From a virus, in the IMG/VR virus record IMGVR_UViG_3300021976_000028, positions 1 through 47,403 of that record: 47,403 nucleotides of DNA; one strand, given 5' to 3'. The notes beneath the pieces are model-generated. The model was not told the DNA's origin and searched no databases. It saw only the letters and a list, made by a program, of their open reading frames with translations. A program made the position numbers and the translations under genes. Shown piece after piece: positions 7,486 through 14,101 of this stretch (its first letter is position 1; the number at the start of each line of letters is the position of its first letter).

Positions 7486-8625
7486 GTGGGCAATTTCGGG
7501 TTCTGGGTCGACATGGCGAATGTCAGGCTCGATGACAAGAATGTATCGACTATCCAGGCAATGCCACTCGGATCCTACGAACACCCCGTCCACGGGAAGA
7601 TCGACTTCACGCCAGACAAGCTCAAGCAGTTTGCGGACAACGTCAACAACAAGGTTCGCGGGCAGGACCTTGACATTGACTACGACCACAAGCAACAGAC
7701 TGCCGAAGCTGCGGGCTGGGTGCAAGCCGCTGAGTCCACCGACAAGGGCCTGAACTTGAAGGTCGAGTGGACGAAGAAAGCCGCTGAGCGGATTCGGAAC
7801 AAGGAGTACAGGTACTTCAGTCCGGAGTTCACCGACGAGTGGCAGCATCCCAAGACGGGCGCGAAGCACCAGAACGTTCTCTTCGGAGGGGCCCTGACAA
7901 ACAGGCCATTCCTGAAGGACATCCTTCCCGTTAATCTGTCCGAGCTTTTCTCGGACGACCAACCATCAGGAGGCCCCATGGACCCGAAGGAGCTCCGGAA
8001 GCTCCTGAAGCTGTCCGAGGACGCCACGGACGCGGAAGTTCGGGCGAAGCTGGAGCAGCAGAGTAAGGACCCGGAGAAGAAGGACCCGGTTGTTCCCCCA
8101 ACCGATCCTCCCGTCGATCCTGCCAAGGAAGAGGACGACGACAAGCCCGTTGAAGAGGACAAGGTCCTTGCTAAGCTGGCGGAGAGCAGCCCGGCGATCA
8201 AGGGTCTGCTGACCAAGCTGACCGAGACCAACAAGCGTCTTGACGAGGCTGACAAGCGCCTTCGCGAGTCTGAGGTTCGTTCCAAGATCGCCATGCTGTC
8301 GGACGGCGTTGCCGCCCTTCCGCCGTCGGTCGAGGAGCAGCTGGTTGCCGCTCTGGCCGGCGAGACTGTCGACGTGCCCAAGCTGTTCGAGGCCATGGGT
8401 ACGCTCAAGAAGACTGGTTTCGTCAAGCTGACGGAGACTGGCCGACAGGGTGGTCAGGACCAGAACGGTCAGGACGCTGACGATGCGTTCTCCAAGGCGA
8501 TCAAGGACCTGCAGGGCAAGGACGCTAACCTGTCCTTCGCCGATGCGGCCGAGCGGATCGCTCTCCACGATCCCGCCATGTACGAAGCGTACCGGCAGGG
8601 CTCCTACTCCTTCAAGGAGGCCTAA
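7486..8625 (+). CDS. Prohead protease with C-terminal scaffold (Mu I-like)
   Basis: This 379-residue protein resembles the Mu gpI protease, which cleaves scaffold and capsid proteins during prohead maturation. Residues about 10-160 carry the family pattern: 'GSYEHPVHGKIDFTPDKLKQF', 'DIDYDHKQ', 'RYFSPEF' and 'GGALTNRPFLKD'. Residues 165-379 are charged, rich in Lys, Asp and Glu, and predicted to be coiled coil, as for scaffolding proteins. The GTG start at 7486 is chosen for the AGGAGG at 7475-7480. The scaffold part also has its own in-frame start at 7978 (listed separately). Decoration and capsid genes follow directly. Confidence 0.85.
   Translation: MGNFGFWVDMANVRLDDKNVSTIQAMPLGSYEHPVHGKIDFTPDKLKQFADNVNNKVRGQDLDIDYDHKQQTAEAAGWVQAAESTDKGLNLKVEWTKKAAERIRNKEYRYFSPEFTDEWQHPKTGAKHQNVLFGGALTNRPFLKDILPVNLSELFSDDQPSGGPMDPKELRKLLKLSEDATDAEVRAKLEQQSKDPEKKDPVVPPTDPPVDPAKEEDDDKPVEEDKVLAKLAESSPAIKGLLTKLTETNKRLDEADKRLRESEVRSKIAMLSDGVAALPPSVEEQLVAALAGETVDVPKLFEAMGTLKKTGFVKLTETGRQGGQDQNGQDADDAFSKAIKDLQGKDANLSFADAAERIALHDPAMYEAYRQGSYSFKEA
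7978..8625 (+). CDS. Nested in-frame scaffolding protein
   Basis: An ATG at 7978 lies in frame inside the protease gene, with a perfect AGGAGG at 7968-7973 four bases before it. It would yield a separate 215-residue scaffold that shares the C-terminus of the protease. The same arrangement is established for Mu I/Z and lambda C/Nu3. The sequence is acidic and lysine-rich with heptad-like segments, and it begins just after the last protease-like motif. The nested start is read directly from the sequence; its use is inferred. Confidence 0.7.
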   Translation: MDPKELRKLLKLSEDATDAEVRAKLEQQSKDPEKKDPVVPPTDPPVDPAKEEDDDKPVEEDKVLAKLAESSPAIKGLLTKLTETNKRLDEADKRLRESEVRSKIAMLSDGVAALPPSVEEQLVAALAGETVDVPKLFEAMGTLKKTGFVKLTETGRQGGQDQNGQDADDAFSKAIKDLQGKDANLSFADAAERIALHDPAMYEAYRQGSYSFKEA

Positions 8626-8628
8626 GCC

Positions 8629-9024
8629 ATGGCTGACCACATCCTCACTAAGGGCTTCAAGGCCACTACGGGCAAGGCGTACATTCGCGGTCAGGTAGTT
8701 CAGATGACCGCCGCCTGGACTGTCGACGTGGCTACCGCTGGTACGCAGATCCTGGTCGGCGTGTGCATCGAAGACGTCGACCAGGTCAAGGTGGACACTG
8801 GTAAGGTCATCATCGGTGTCGACGTCGTCGGTATCACTCGATGCATTGCTTCTGCCGCGATTGTAGCCGGTGCTCGTGTCACTGCGGCTACAGGGGGTAA
8901 GATCGTCACGATGACCGCTGCGGCGGCCTTCCCCACGGTGAACTGCCTTGGTATTGCCATGGGTGCTGCCACCGCCAACAACGACGAGATCGACGTTCTG
9001 CTTACGCCAGGTGCGCGATTCTGA
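8629..9024 (+). CDS. Probable capsid decoration protein (DUF2190-like)
   Basis: A 131-residue protein rich in Ala, Val, Thr and Gly, with alternating hydrophobic residues suggesting a beta-barrel. It resembles the DUF2190/decoration type of phage head proteins: 'GFKATTGKAYIRGQVVQM' at the N-terminus and a repeated 'AGARVTAATGGKIVTM' pattern. It lies between scaffold and major capsid, the usual place. The ATG is 3 bases past the scaffold stop behind AAGGAGG. Its stop TGA overlaps the next ATG by one base. Confidence 0.65.
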   Translation: MADHILTKGFKATTGKAYIRGQVVQMTAAWTVDVATAGTQILVGVCIEDVDQVKVDTGKVIIGVDVVGITRCIASAAIVAGARVTAATGGKIVTMTAAAAFPTVNCLGIAMGAATANNDEIDVLLTPGARF

Positions 9025-9248
9025 TGGCAAGTGGCGACACTGTCTACCAGTGTGACAGCACACAGGTCCGGACCAACATGGACGGCAAGGACCCAGGTAG
9101 GAATACTGGCAACGGATTCCAGACGACACTTCAAGGGTCCGATGGAACCGTGGCGAGCATCTTCGACATCATTGGTGTGTCGAGCGGTTCGCTCAGTACA
9201 CCATTCGATGCATCCAAGACGTACGACGTCATCATCAAAGAACACTGA
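9024..9248 (+). CDS. Small head-region protein, unknown
   Basis: A 74-residue protein that I do not recognise. It is rich in Ser, Thr, Gly and Asp and starts on the ATG overlapping the previous stop. It ends 15 bases before the major capsid start. The setting suggests a small capsid accessory protein. Confidence 0.55.
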   Translation: MASGDTVYQCDSTQVRTNMDGKDPGRNTGNGFQTTLQGSDGTVASIFDIIGVSSGSLSTPFDASKTYDVIIKEH

Positions 9249-9263
9249 GGGGAGGGTACCTAA

Positions 9264-10274
9264 ATGCCGGGTTATGCACCGACTGGTTCTGGGAACGTTC
9301 ATTACGATCAGTTCCTAACCAACATTTCCGTCGCGTGGCCGAACATGGAATTGGTGGGCAACCAGCTCTTCCCTCAGGTCACGGTTCGGAAGCAGTCAGA
9401 CAAGTACTACGTCTTCAACGGTCGTGAGGCGTGGGTTCCTGAGGCCAGCGACGTTCGTGCGCCGGGCTCTGAGGCGCACGAAATCCCGGGCATGAAGGTG
9501 TCTCTGGACACCTACTACGCCCAGGAGCACTCGCTCCAGATCGCGGTCACGGATGAAGAGCGAGAGAACACCGACTCGCCCATGTCGCCTGACCGTGACG
9601 CTACGGAGCTCGTGACTTCCAAGGTCCTGCTGGCTCGTGAGATCGTCATGCGCGACATGGTCACCGCTACGGCTAACTACGCGACCGGCCTTTCGGTCAC
9701 CCTGCAGCTGGCAGCTGATACCGTCTCTGATGGTGTCACCTACGGCAGGCAGTGGAGTGAGGCTAACTCGACTCCGATCCGTGACATCCGTAGGGCTAAG
9801 GCTAAGATGCACGCTAAGTCGTGGATCCAGCCTAACGTCGCGGTAATCCCCTACCAGGTCATGACTGCTCTGGAAGACAGTGCGGACCTGATCGACCGTA
9901 TCAAGTACTCCGAGCGTGCCCTGCTGACGCCGGAACTGATCGCGACGATGCTGGGGCTGGGCAAGGTCATTGTACCTGGTGGCGGCTACAGCAACACCAA
10001 CATCGGTCAGGCTGTCGTGCCTGGCTACATCTGGGGCAAGGACGTTCTCCTGGCCTACGTACCGGACCGTCCGGGCCTTCGCACGCCGGCCTTCGGCTAC
10101 GAGTTCGTCTGGGGCTACGGTGGTGGTCTTGCACAGGCCGTCGACCGTTGGCGTGAAGAGCGGCGGAAGAGTGACGTCCTCCGACTCTCTCGCCGGTACG
10201 ACCTCAAACTCATTGGCGTCGACAGCAGCGGTGACACCCTCGCCGGGTTCCTGTTCAAGAATGCGGTGGCGTAA
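9264..10274 (+). CDS. Major capsid protein
   Basis: This 336-residue protein is predicted to form the icosahedral shell. The N-terminal part has 'NMELVGNQLFPQVTVRKQSDKYYVF', a pattern common in HK97-fold capsid proteins of the E-loop type, and the middle has 'LLAREIVMRDMVTA'. The C-terminal half holds the axial-domain-like 'AVIPYQVMTALED' and 'PGLRTPAFGYEFVWGY'. It has a strong GAGGGGAGG ribosome site and follows scaffold and decoration genes, as expected. The gene uses C-ending codons more uniformly than its neighbours, in line with high expression. Confidence 0.85.
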   Translation: MPGYAPTGSGNVHYDQFLTNISVAWPNMELVGNQLFPQVTVRKQSDKYYVFNGREAWVPEASDVRAPGSEAHEIPGMKVSLDTYYAQEHSLQIAVTDEERENTDSPMSPDRDATELVTSKVLLAREIVMRDMVTATANYATGLSVTLQLAADTVSDGVTYGRQWSEANSTPIRDIRRAKAKMHAKSWIQPNVAVIPYQVMTALEDSADLIDRIKYSERALLTPELIATMLGLGKVIVPGGGYSNTNIGQAVVPGYIWGKDVLLAYVPDRPGLRTPAFGYEFVWGYGGGLAQAVDRWREERRKSDVLRLSRRYDLKLIGVDSSGDTLAGFLFKNAVA

Positions 10275-10693
10275 TGACTGACAAGAAGGAAGAAGACGGC
10301 CGTCTGGTCGCAACCACTGGTATTAGCATCGACGGCGTCTCGTACCAGAAGGGCGAGTACGTCAACGTTTCTGGTCTCGACCAGGCCGAGTTCGACTACT
10401 ACGTCGAGCAGGGTATCTTCTGGACTGAGAGCCAGTGGGTCGGCAAGTACAAGGAGAAGCCAGTCGAGCACAAGGAGCCGAAGAGCTTCCCGCCGGTCGC
10501 TGGGACTTCAACGACGGCTCAGGGCGCTGCGGCTACGCAGACTGCTCAGCCGGCTCTTCGACGTGAGGGTGACACTCGTGTCGAGTCGACCACGAGTGGT
10601 CAGACTCCGGAAGAGCGCAAGGCTGCTACCACGCCGGCTCAGAGGCCTGCTCCGTCGGGCGACAGCCAGAAGGCTGTTCCGCCCAAGAAGTAG
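10274..10693 (+). CDS. Head-region protein with disordered tail
   Basis: A 139-residue protein of unknown function. Residues 1-65 look folded ('ISIDGVSYQKGEYVNVSGLDQAEFDYYVEQGIF'). The rest is rich in Ala, Thr, Pro, Gln and Lys and probably disordered. The ATG overlaps the capsid stop by one base. Such proteins after the capsid gene often serve head completion, but that is inference. Confidence 0.55.
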   Translation: MTDKKEEDGRLVATTGISIDGVSYQKGEYVNVSGLDQAEFDYYVEQGIFWTESQWVGKYKEKPVEHKEPKSFPPVAGTSTTAQGAAATQTAQPALRREGDTRVESTTSGQTPEERKAATTPAQRPAPSGDSQKAVPPKK

Positions 10694-10711
10694 GAGAGGA
10701 GGTTCAACCCG

Positions 10712-11164
10712 ATGGCACATGTTACTGAGTCCGATGTGCAAGCCTGGCTCGAAGAGTCTAAGCTTGAAGTTGGTACCCTGGAAGCGGAGTTTGAAGTTCA
10801 GATCGCGACCGAGGTCCTGGGTCGCATTGTGACAGCAGCGTATGATGTCACGGGTTGGACCGACTCCACTAACACGCCGGTGCTGGTCAAGAAGATCATT
10901 GCCATGCTGTACGCTGGTTGGTACTATGACAAGGTGTATAGCGAGACCAGTGAGACCAACCAATATGCACAGCGTCTAAAGCGGGCTGCCGAGACGCTGC
11001 TTCTAGGCATCATCGCAGGTACAACAGACCTCGGAGAAGTGCCTGGAATATCTGACCTAGGCAGCCCCGTGTTCTTCCCTACCGATGTTAGTAGTGCCCG
11101 GAGCCAGAATGAGTACGAAGTCGGCGATGGGCCTGCTGTGTTTGGTATGGGAGCTAGGTTCTAA
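10712..11164 (+). CDS. Head-tail connector protein
   Basis: This 150-residue protein is predicted to be an adaptor between portal and tail. Residues 1-105 are mainly helical with 'VTESDVQAWL' and 'KKIIAMLYAGWYYDKVYSE', the pattern of gp6/DUF1320-like connectors. A strong GAGGAGG site precedes the ATG. It ends in a one-base overlap with the next gene. The order connector, morphogenesis protein, tail terminator, tube matches standard siphovirus layout. Confidence 0.65.
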   Translation: MAHVTESDVQAWLEESKLEVGTLEAEFEVQIATEVLGRIVTAAYDVTGWTDSTNTPVLVKKIIAMLYAGWYYDKVYSETSETNQYAQRLKRAAETLLLGIIAGTTDLGEVPGISDLGSPVFFPTDVSSARSQNEYEVGDGPAVFGMGARF

Positions 11165-11715
11165 TGGCGACTCCTGAGAAGTTCCCAGTCAAGGGTCTTC
11201 GTATCGATGTCGGACTAAAGATGGAGTTTAGTCCGTCGATCGGTCTCCAGGCGAAGAACGTGGAAAAGTTCGGAATGGACATTCGCTCATTCCGAGAGCC
11301 ACTGAAACGTTCTATTCAAGAAGTCTTAGCACCCTCGTTCCGGAAGAACTTCGATGTGCAGGGGCGTCCCACTAAGTGGGCGCCTCTTGCTGAATACACT
11401 GTCGAAGTGCGAAGCAATTCAGGACCTATCCTGGAGCGCACGGGTCAACTGAAGAGGACGATTCAGCAGTTCAACATCTGGAGTGTTGACTCGGAGAAGG
11501 CAGCCATTACGAGGTTGCCATCTAAAATTTGGTACGGAACTCTTCACCAGGCTGGCCATATGGGATTGGGTGGCTCGGCTCCCCTACCTGCAAGACCGTT
11601 CGTCATGATTCAGGACCCTGAAGATTACGACGACATTGAGGAAGTGTTCGCTCGGTGGCTCCAGGAGCGAGCGATTGCCTCTGGCGCGTTCGTCAAGAAT
11701 CCTAGGGGGAAGTAA
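11164..11715 (+). CDS. Virion morphogenesis protein (Mu G/HK97 gp10-like)
   Basis: The 183-residue protein matches the phage virion morphogenesis or tail-completion family (Phage_tail_S type). Visible features are 'IQEVLAPSFRKNFDVQGRP' followed by 'KWAPLAEYTVEVR', 'ILERTGQLKRTI', and the C-terminal 'YGTLHQAGH' plus 'PARPFVMI' motifs. Members act at the head-tail junction during assembly. The start overlaps the previous stop by one base and the end overlaps the next start. Confidence 0.75.
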   Translation: MATPEKFPVKGLRIDVGLKMEFSPSIGLQAKNVEKFGMDIRSFREPLKRSIQEVLAPSFRKNFDVQGRPTKWAPLAEYTVEVRSNSGPILERTGQLKRTIQQFNIWSVDSEKAAITRLPSKIWYGTLHQAGHMGLGGSAPLPARPFVMIQDPEDYDDIEEVFARWLQERAIASGAFVKNPRGK

Positions 11716-12161
11716 TGTCCAATCTGACTGACGACCTCCAGCTAGTCACCACAGAAGTCCACAGGGTCTTTGAAGAGAATAAGGTCGCTCTCGGACTTCA
11801 AGACATCTGGTATGGTGACCAAGATAAGCTTCCCCGTATGCCATGTGCAACAATTGAGTCTGGCCCGAAGAACCGTGAGTACAATGGAGTGCCTCGTCGT
11901 ACACAGGTGGTAATGGATGTCTACGTTATCATCTATCACGGAAGAGTTGCCGACGGTCAGGTCAATCAGAAGAATGCGGAACAGCTGGCGGAGAAGGCTG
12001 AGAACCTCCTGCACCAGACCGAAGACCTAAACGGACTGGTAATCGATTGCCTGGTGGTTTCTAACGAGCCGGGCTACGTTGTTCGCGGCGGAGCACAGAC
12101 GAAAGCTTCTCGACTAACTCTTCGGTGCACATCCCAGAAGATGTTGCCCTACAGCGCCTAG
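11715..12161 (+). CDS. Probable tail terminator
   Basis: A 148-residue protein with the alternating helix and strand pattern of tail terminator (lambda gpU-like) proteins. The N-terminal helix is followed by 'MPCATIESGP', a middle strand 'QVVMDVYVIIYHG', and a long helix 'KNAEQLAEKAENLLHQ'. Position directly before the tail tube gene is the usual place. The sequence evidence is moderate; the gene order is the main support. Confidence 0.6.
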   Translation: MSNLTDDLQLVTTEVHRVFEENKVALGLQDIWYGDQDKLPRMPCATIESGPKNREYNGVPRRTQVVMDVYVIIYHGRVADGQVNQKNAEQLAEKAENLLHQTEDLNGLVIDCLVVSNEPGYVVRGGAQTKASRLTLRCTSQKMLPYSA

Positions 12162-12170
12162 GAGGTGCAC

Positions 12171-12473
12171 ATGGCATATAAGATAACTGTCGACCAGCCG
12201 AACATCGGTCCGGGCACGGAAGTGTTCATCGATGGGCTTGGGACGTTCAAGAACGGCGAGGCCACTGTCGTCGATGCAGACCAGGCAAACCACTTCCGTA
12301 ATGCTCATGGTCGTGTAAACGACGAGGGCAAATGGGAGCAGGGTCCGACTCTGGCTCAGGCGAAGCTTGTCGGTGTGACTGTAGAGAGAGTCTCCGATAA
12401 GGACGAGCCCGAGACTAAGGTCACTCAGACCTCTACGCCGCCGGCTCCCACTAAGAAGGATGGAGGTAAGTAA
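12171..12473 (+). CDS. Small tail-region protein
   Basis: A 100-residue protein of unknown function between the tail terminator and tail tube genes. The ATG at 12171 is 5 bases behind AGGAGG (12160-12165); an in-frame GTG at 12165 lies on that site and is rejected. The C-terminus is rich in Thr, Pro and Lys and looks disordered. Its stop overlaps the next ATG by one base. Confidence 0.55.
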   Translation: MAYKITVDQPNIGPGTEVFIDGLGTFKNGEATVVDADQANHFRNAHGRVNDEGKWEQGPTLAQAKLVGVTVERVSDKDEPETKVTQTSTPPAPTKKDGGK

Positions 12474-13408
12474 TGGCAGTCGGAATTGGTGCTGGCGGCT
12501 TCATGGGCATTGCCCTTGAGACTACGTCAGGCACTTACGAAGCTCCCACCAAGTACTTCGCCTTCGAGTCGGAGTCGCTGGCCTACACTCAGGAAACCAA
12601 CTTCCGCCGGCCGATCAGGAAGTCCGCTTCCATCATCGGTGCAGTCGATGGTAACTCTCGAGTCGAGGGTGACATCAGCATGGAAGCATTCGAAGACATT
12701 CTCCCATACTTCCTCTACTGCTCACGTGTCACCGTTGTTAAGACTGGAGTCGCTCCTAACTTCATCTACACGGCCACGCCGACAGCAGCCGCCGTTCCTA
12801 CGATGACGATGTCTGCAACGGTAGTTCGCAACGGGGTCGCCTTCGGCTATAGTGGCCTGGTAGTCGGCAGCTTCACTCTCACGGTCGAAGACGGCACGCT
12901 GAAGTTCAACCCGAGCCTGCTTGGTCGTGAAGAAGCTGACCAGAGCATTCCTGTTCCCATCTTCTCCATGACTACGCCGTTCGGTGCAGGCAAGTACCAG
13001 ATCCAGATTCCGACTGCCAGCCAGGTGTTCGATGCTGACGGCTTCGACTTCCAGGTCGACGACAGCGCCGAGGCTCAGTACCGTCTGAAGGACACGGGCC
13101 GGGGTGCCCAGTTCATCAGCTTCGGCGAGCGCACGGTCACCTTGTCTATGGAGCGTGACTTCGAGAGCCGCACCGAGTACGATGCCTACAAGGCTCTGAC
13201 GAGCCAGAGCATTACGCTCACGGCCACCAAGGGAACGAACAACCAGATCTCCGTTGTAATGCCCGCTGCTATCAAGGACGAGTACACTCTTGGCCTTTCG
13301 GGTCAGGGCGACTTGATCCGTGCGAGCATGACCTACAACGGTGTTATTGATGCTTCCGGCAACGACTACACTCTCGTAGTCAAGAGCCAGGAAGACATCA
13401 CCCCCTAA
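12473..13408 (+). CDS. Major tail tube protein
   Basis: This 311-residue protein is predicted to polymerise into the tail tube. It matches the phage tail tube family seen in actinophages: an N-terminal 'GGFMGIALETTSGTYEAPTKYFAFESESL', then 'RRPIRKSASIIGAVDGNSRVEGDISMEA', and a C-terminal 'LIRASMTYNGVIDASGNDYTLVV'. Residues about 100-180 may be an inserted surface domain rich in Thr and Ala. A terminator hairpin directly follows, consistent with a highly expressed gene. Confidence 0.82.
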   Translation: MAVGIGAGGFMGIALETTSGTYEAPTKYFAFESESLAYTQETNFRRPIRKSASIIGAVDGNSRVEGDISMEAFEDILPYFLYCSRVTVVKTGVAPNFIYTATPTAAAVPTMTMSATVVRNGVAFGYSGLVVGSFTLTVEDGTLKFNPSLLGREEADQSIPVPIFSMTTPFGAGKYQIQIPTASQVFDADGFDFQVDDSAEAQYRLKDTGRGAQFISFGERTVTLSMERDFESRTEYDAYKALTSQSITLTATKGTNNQISVVMPAAIKDEYTLGLSGQGDLIRASMTYNGVIDASGNDYTLVVKSQEDITP

Positions 13409-13415
13409 TTAGGAT

Positions 13416-13453
13416 CACGCCCCTGTGGTCTTAGTATACATCATAGGGGCGTG
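13416..13453 (+). terminator. Terminator-like hairpin after tail tube gene
   Basis: CACGCCCCT (13416-13424) pairs with AGGGGCGTG (13445-13453) over a 20-base loop. A copy of CCCTGTGGTC lies in the left arm and loop. A weak T run (aagtttt) comes shortly after. It probably reduces transcription into the tail chaperone genes. Confidence 0.6.
13421..13430 (+). repeat. CCCTGTGGTC repeat copy 3
   Basis: An exact copy, the only + strand copy in the left arm that is not in a coding region. It overlaps the hairpin after the tail tube gene. Confidence 0.7.
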
Positions 13454-13486
13454 TTCCCAAGTTTTACACTCTGAGGGAGAGTGCAA

Positions 13487-13978
13487 ATGCCAAGGGCAAC
13501 AGTTAACCTAGCCGACACGAATCGTATCGAACTCAAAACTCTTCCGGCAGCAGGTATGGAAGAGGGTGGCTTCGTCGTACTTCGGCGACTGACTTACGGT
13601 CAGAAGATCCAGCGTACGCAGATGGCTACCGAAGTCTCTATGCATCAAGATGGTAAGGGTGGTAAGAACTCCTCGCCTGAGATGCTCATGAAGATGACCA
13701 CCGAGAGGGTGGCTGTCTTCGACTTCGCTAGCTGCATCGTCGACCACAACCTCGAAGACGAGCACGGTCGGAAGCTGGACTTCAAGCAGCCGCAGTCTGT
13801 GTTCATGCTAGACCCGAGGGTGGGCGAGGAAATCGCCAACCACATGGACGAGATGAATAACTTCGAGGGTGATCTCCCAAACTCCGAGACCGGGTTCGGG
13901 CCACCGTCCTCGCCCGAAGAGAACCCGAGTCTGACGTCGAGGCACTCCTCCACGTCACCAGCCTATGCAAGCAGCTAA
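13487..13978 (+). CDS. Tail assembly chaperone, short form
   Basis: This 163-residue protein is the first of the two tail assembly chaperones that help tube subunits assemble around the tape measure. The support is its place between the tail tube and tape measure genes, its size, its acidic helical C-terminal half, and a -1 slippery site joined to a second open frame. The ATG at 13487 is chosen over the GTG at 13481 because the GAGGGAGAG site sits 8 bases before it. After the slip site the zero frame continues with low-complexity Ser/Pro residues to the stop at 13978. Confidence 0.75.
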   Translation: MPRATVNLADTNRIELKTLPAAGMEEGGFVVLRRLTYGQKIQRTQMATEVSMHQDGKGGKNSSPEMLMKMTTERVAVFDFASCIVDHNLEDEHGRKLDFKQPQSVFMLDPRVGEEIANHMDEMNNFEGDLPNSETGFGPPSSPEENPSLTSRHSSTSPAYASS

Positions 13979-14097
13979 AGTGTTTGCCTAAGGCCGGCGG
14001 TCTGTATGACCAGGACGCTCTCATGGTCTACGGTATGACAGTCGTCCTAGAGGCTCAGCAGGAGCTCGAGGAACGGGAATCGAAGAAGAAGAGGTAG
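13487..14097 (+). CDS. Tail assembly chaperone, -1 frameshift form
   Basis: A classical slippery heptamer C CCA AAC lies at 13876-13882 in the zero frame. Moving back one base there continues in a frame open from 13873 to the TAG at 14095-14097 and adds about 71 residues, with 'SDVEALLHVTSLCKQLKCLPKAG' in its middle and a lysine-rich end. The product would be read as 13487-13882 joined to 13882-14097, about 203 residues. Programmed -1 shifting in this gene pair is well established in tailed phages. The heptamer and open frame are seen directly; the efficiency cannot be told. Confidence 0.75.
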
Positions 14098-14101
14098 GCA
14101 C

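Noticed and set aside
7966-9129. 387-codon open frame on the - strand
   Set aside because: It is antisense to scaffold and decoration genes, has no ribosome site and crosses gene borders.
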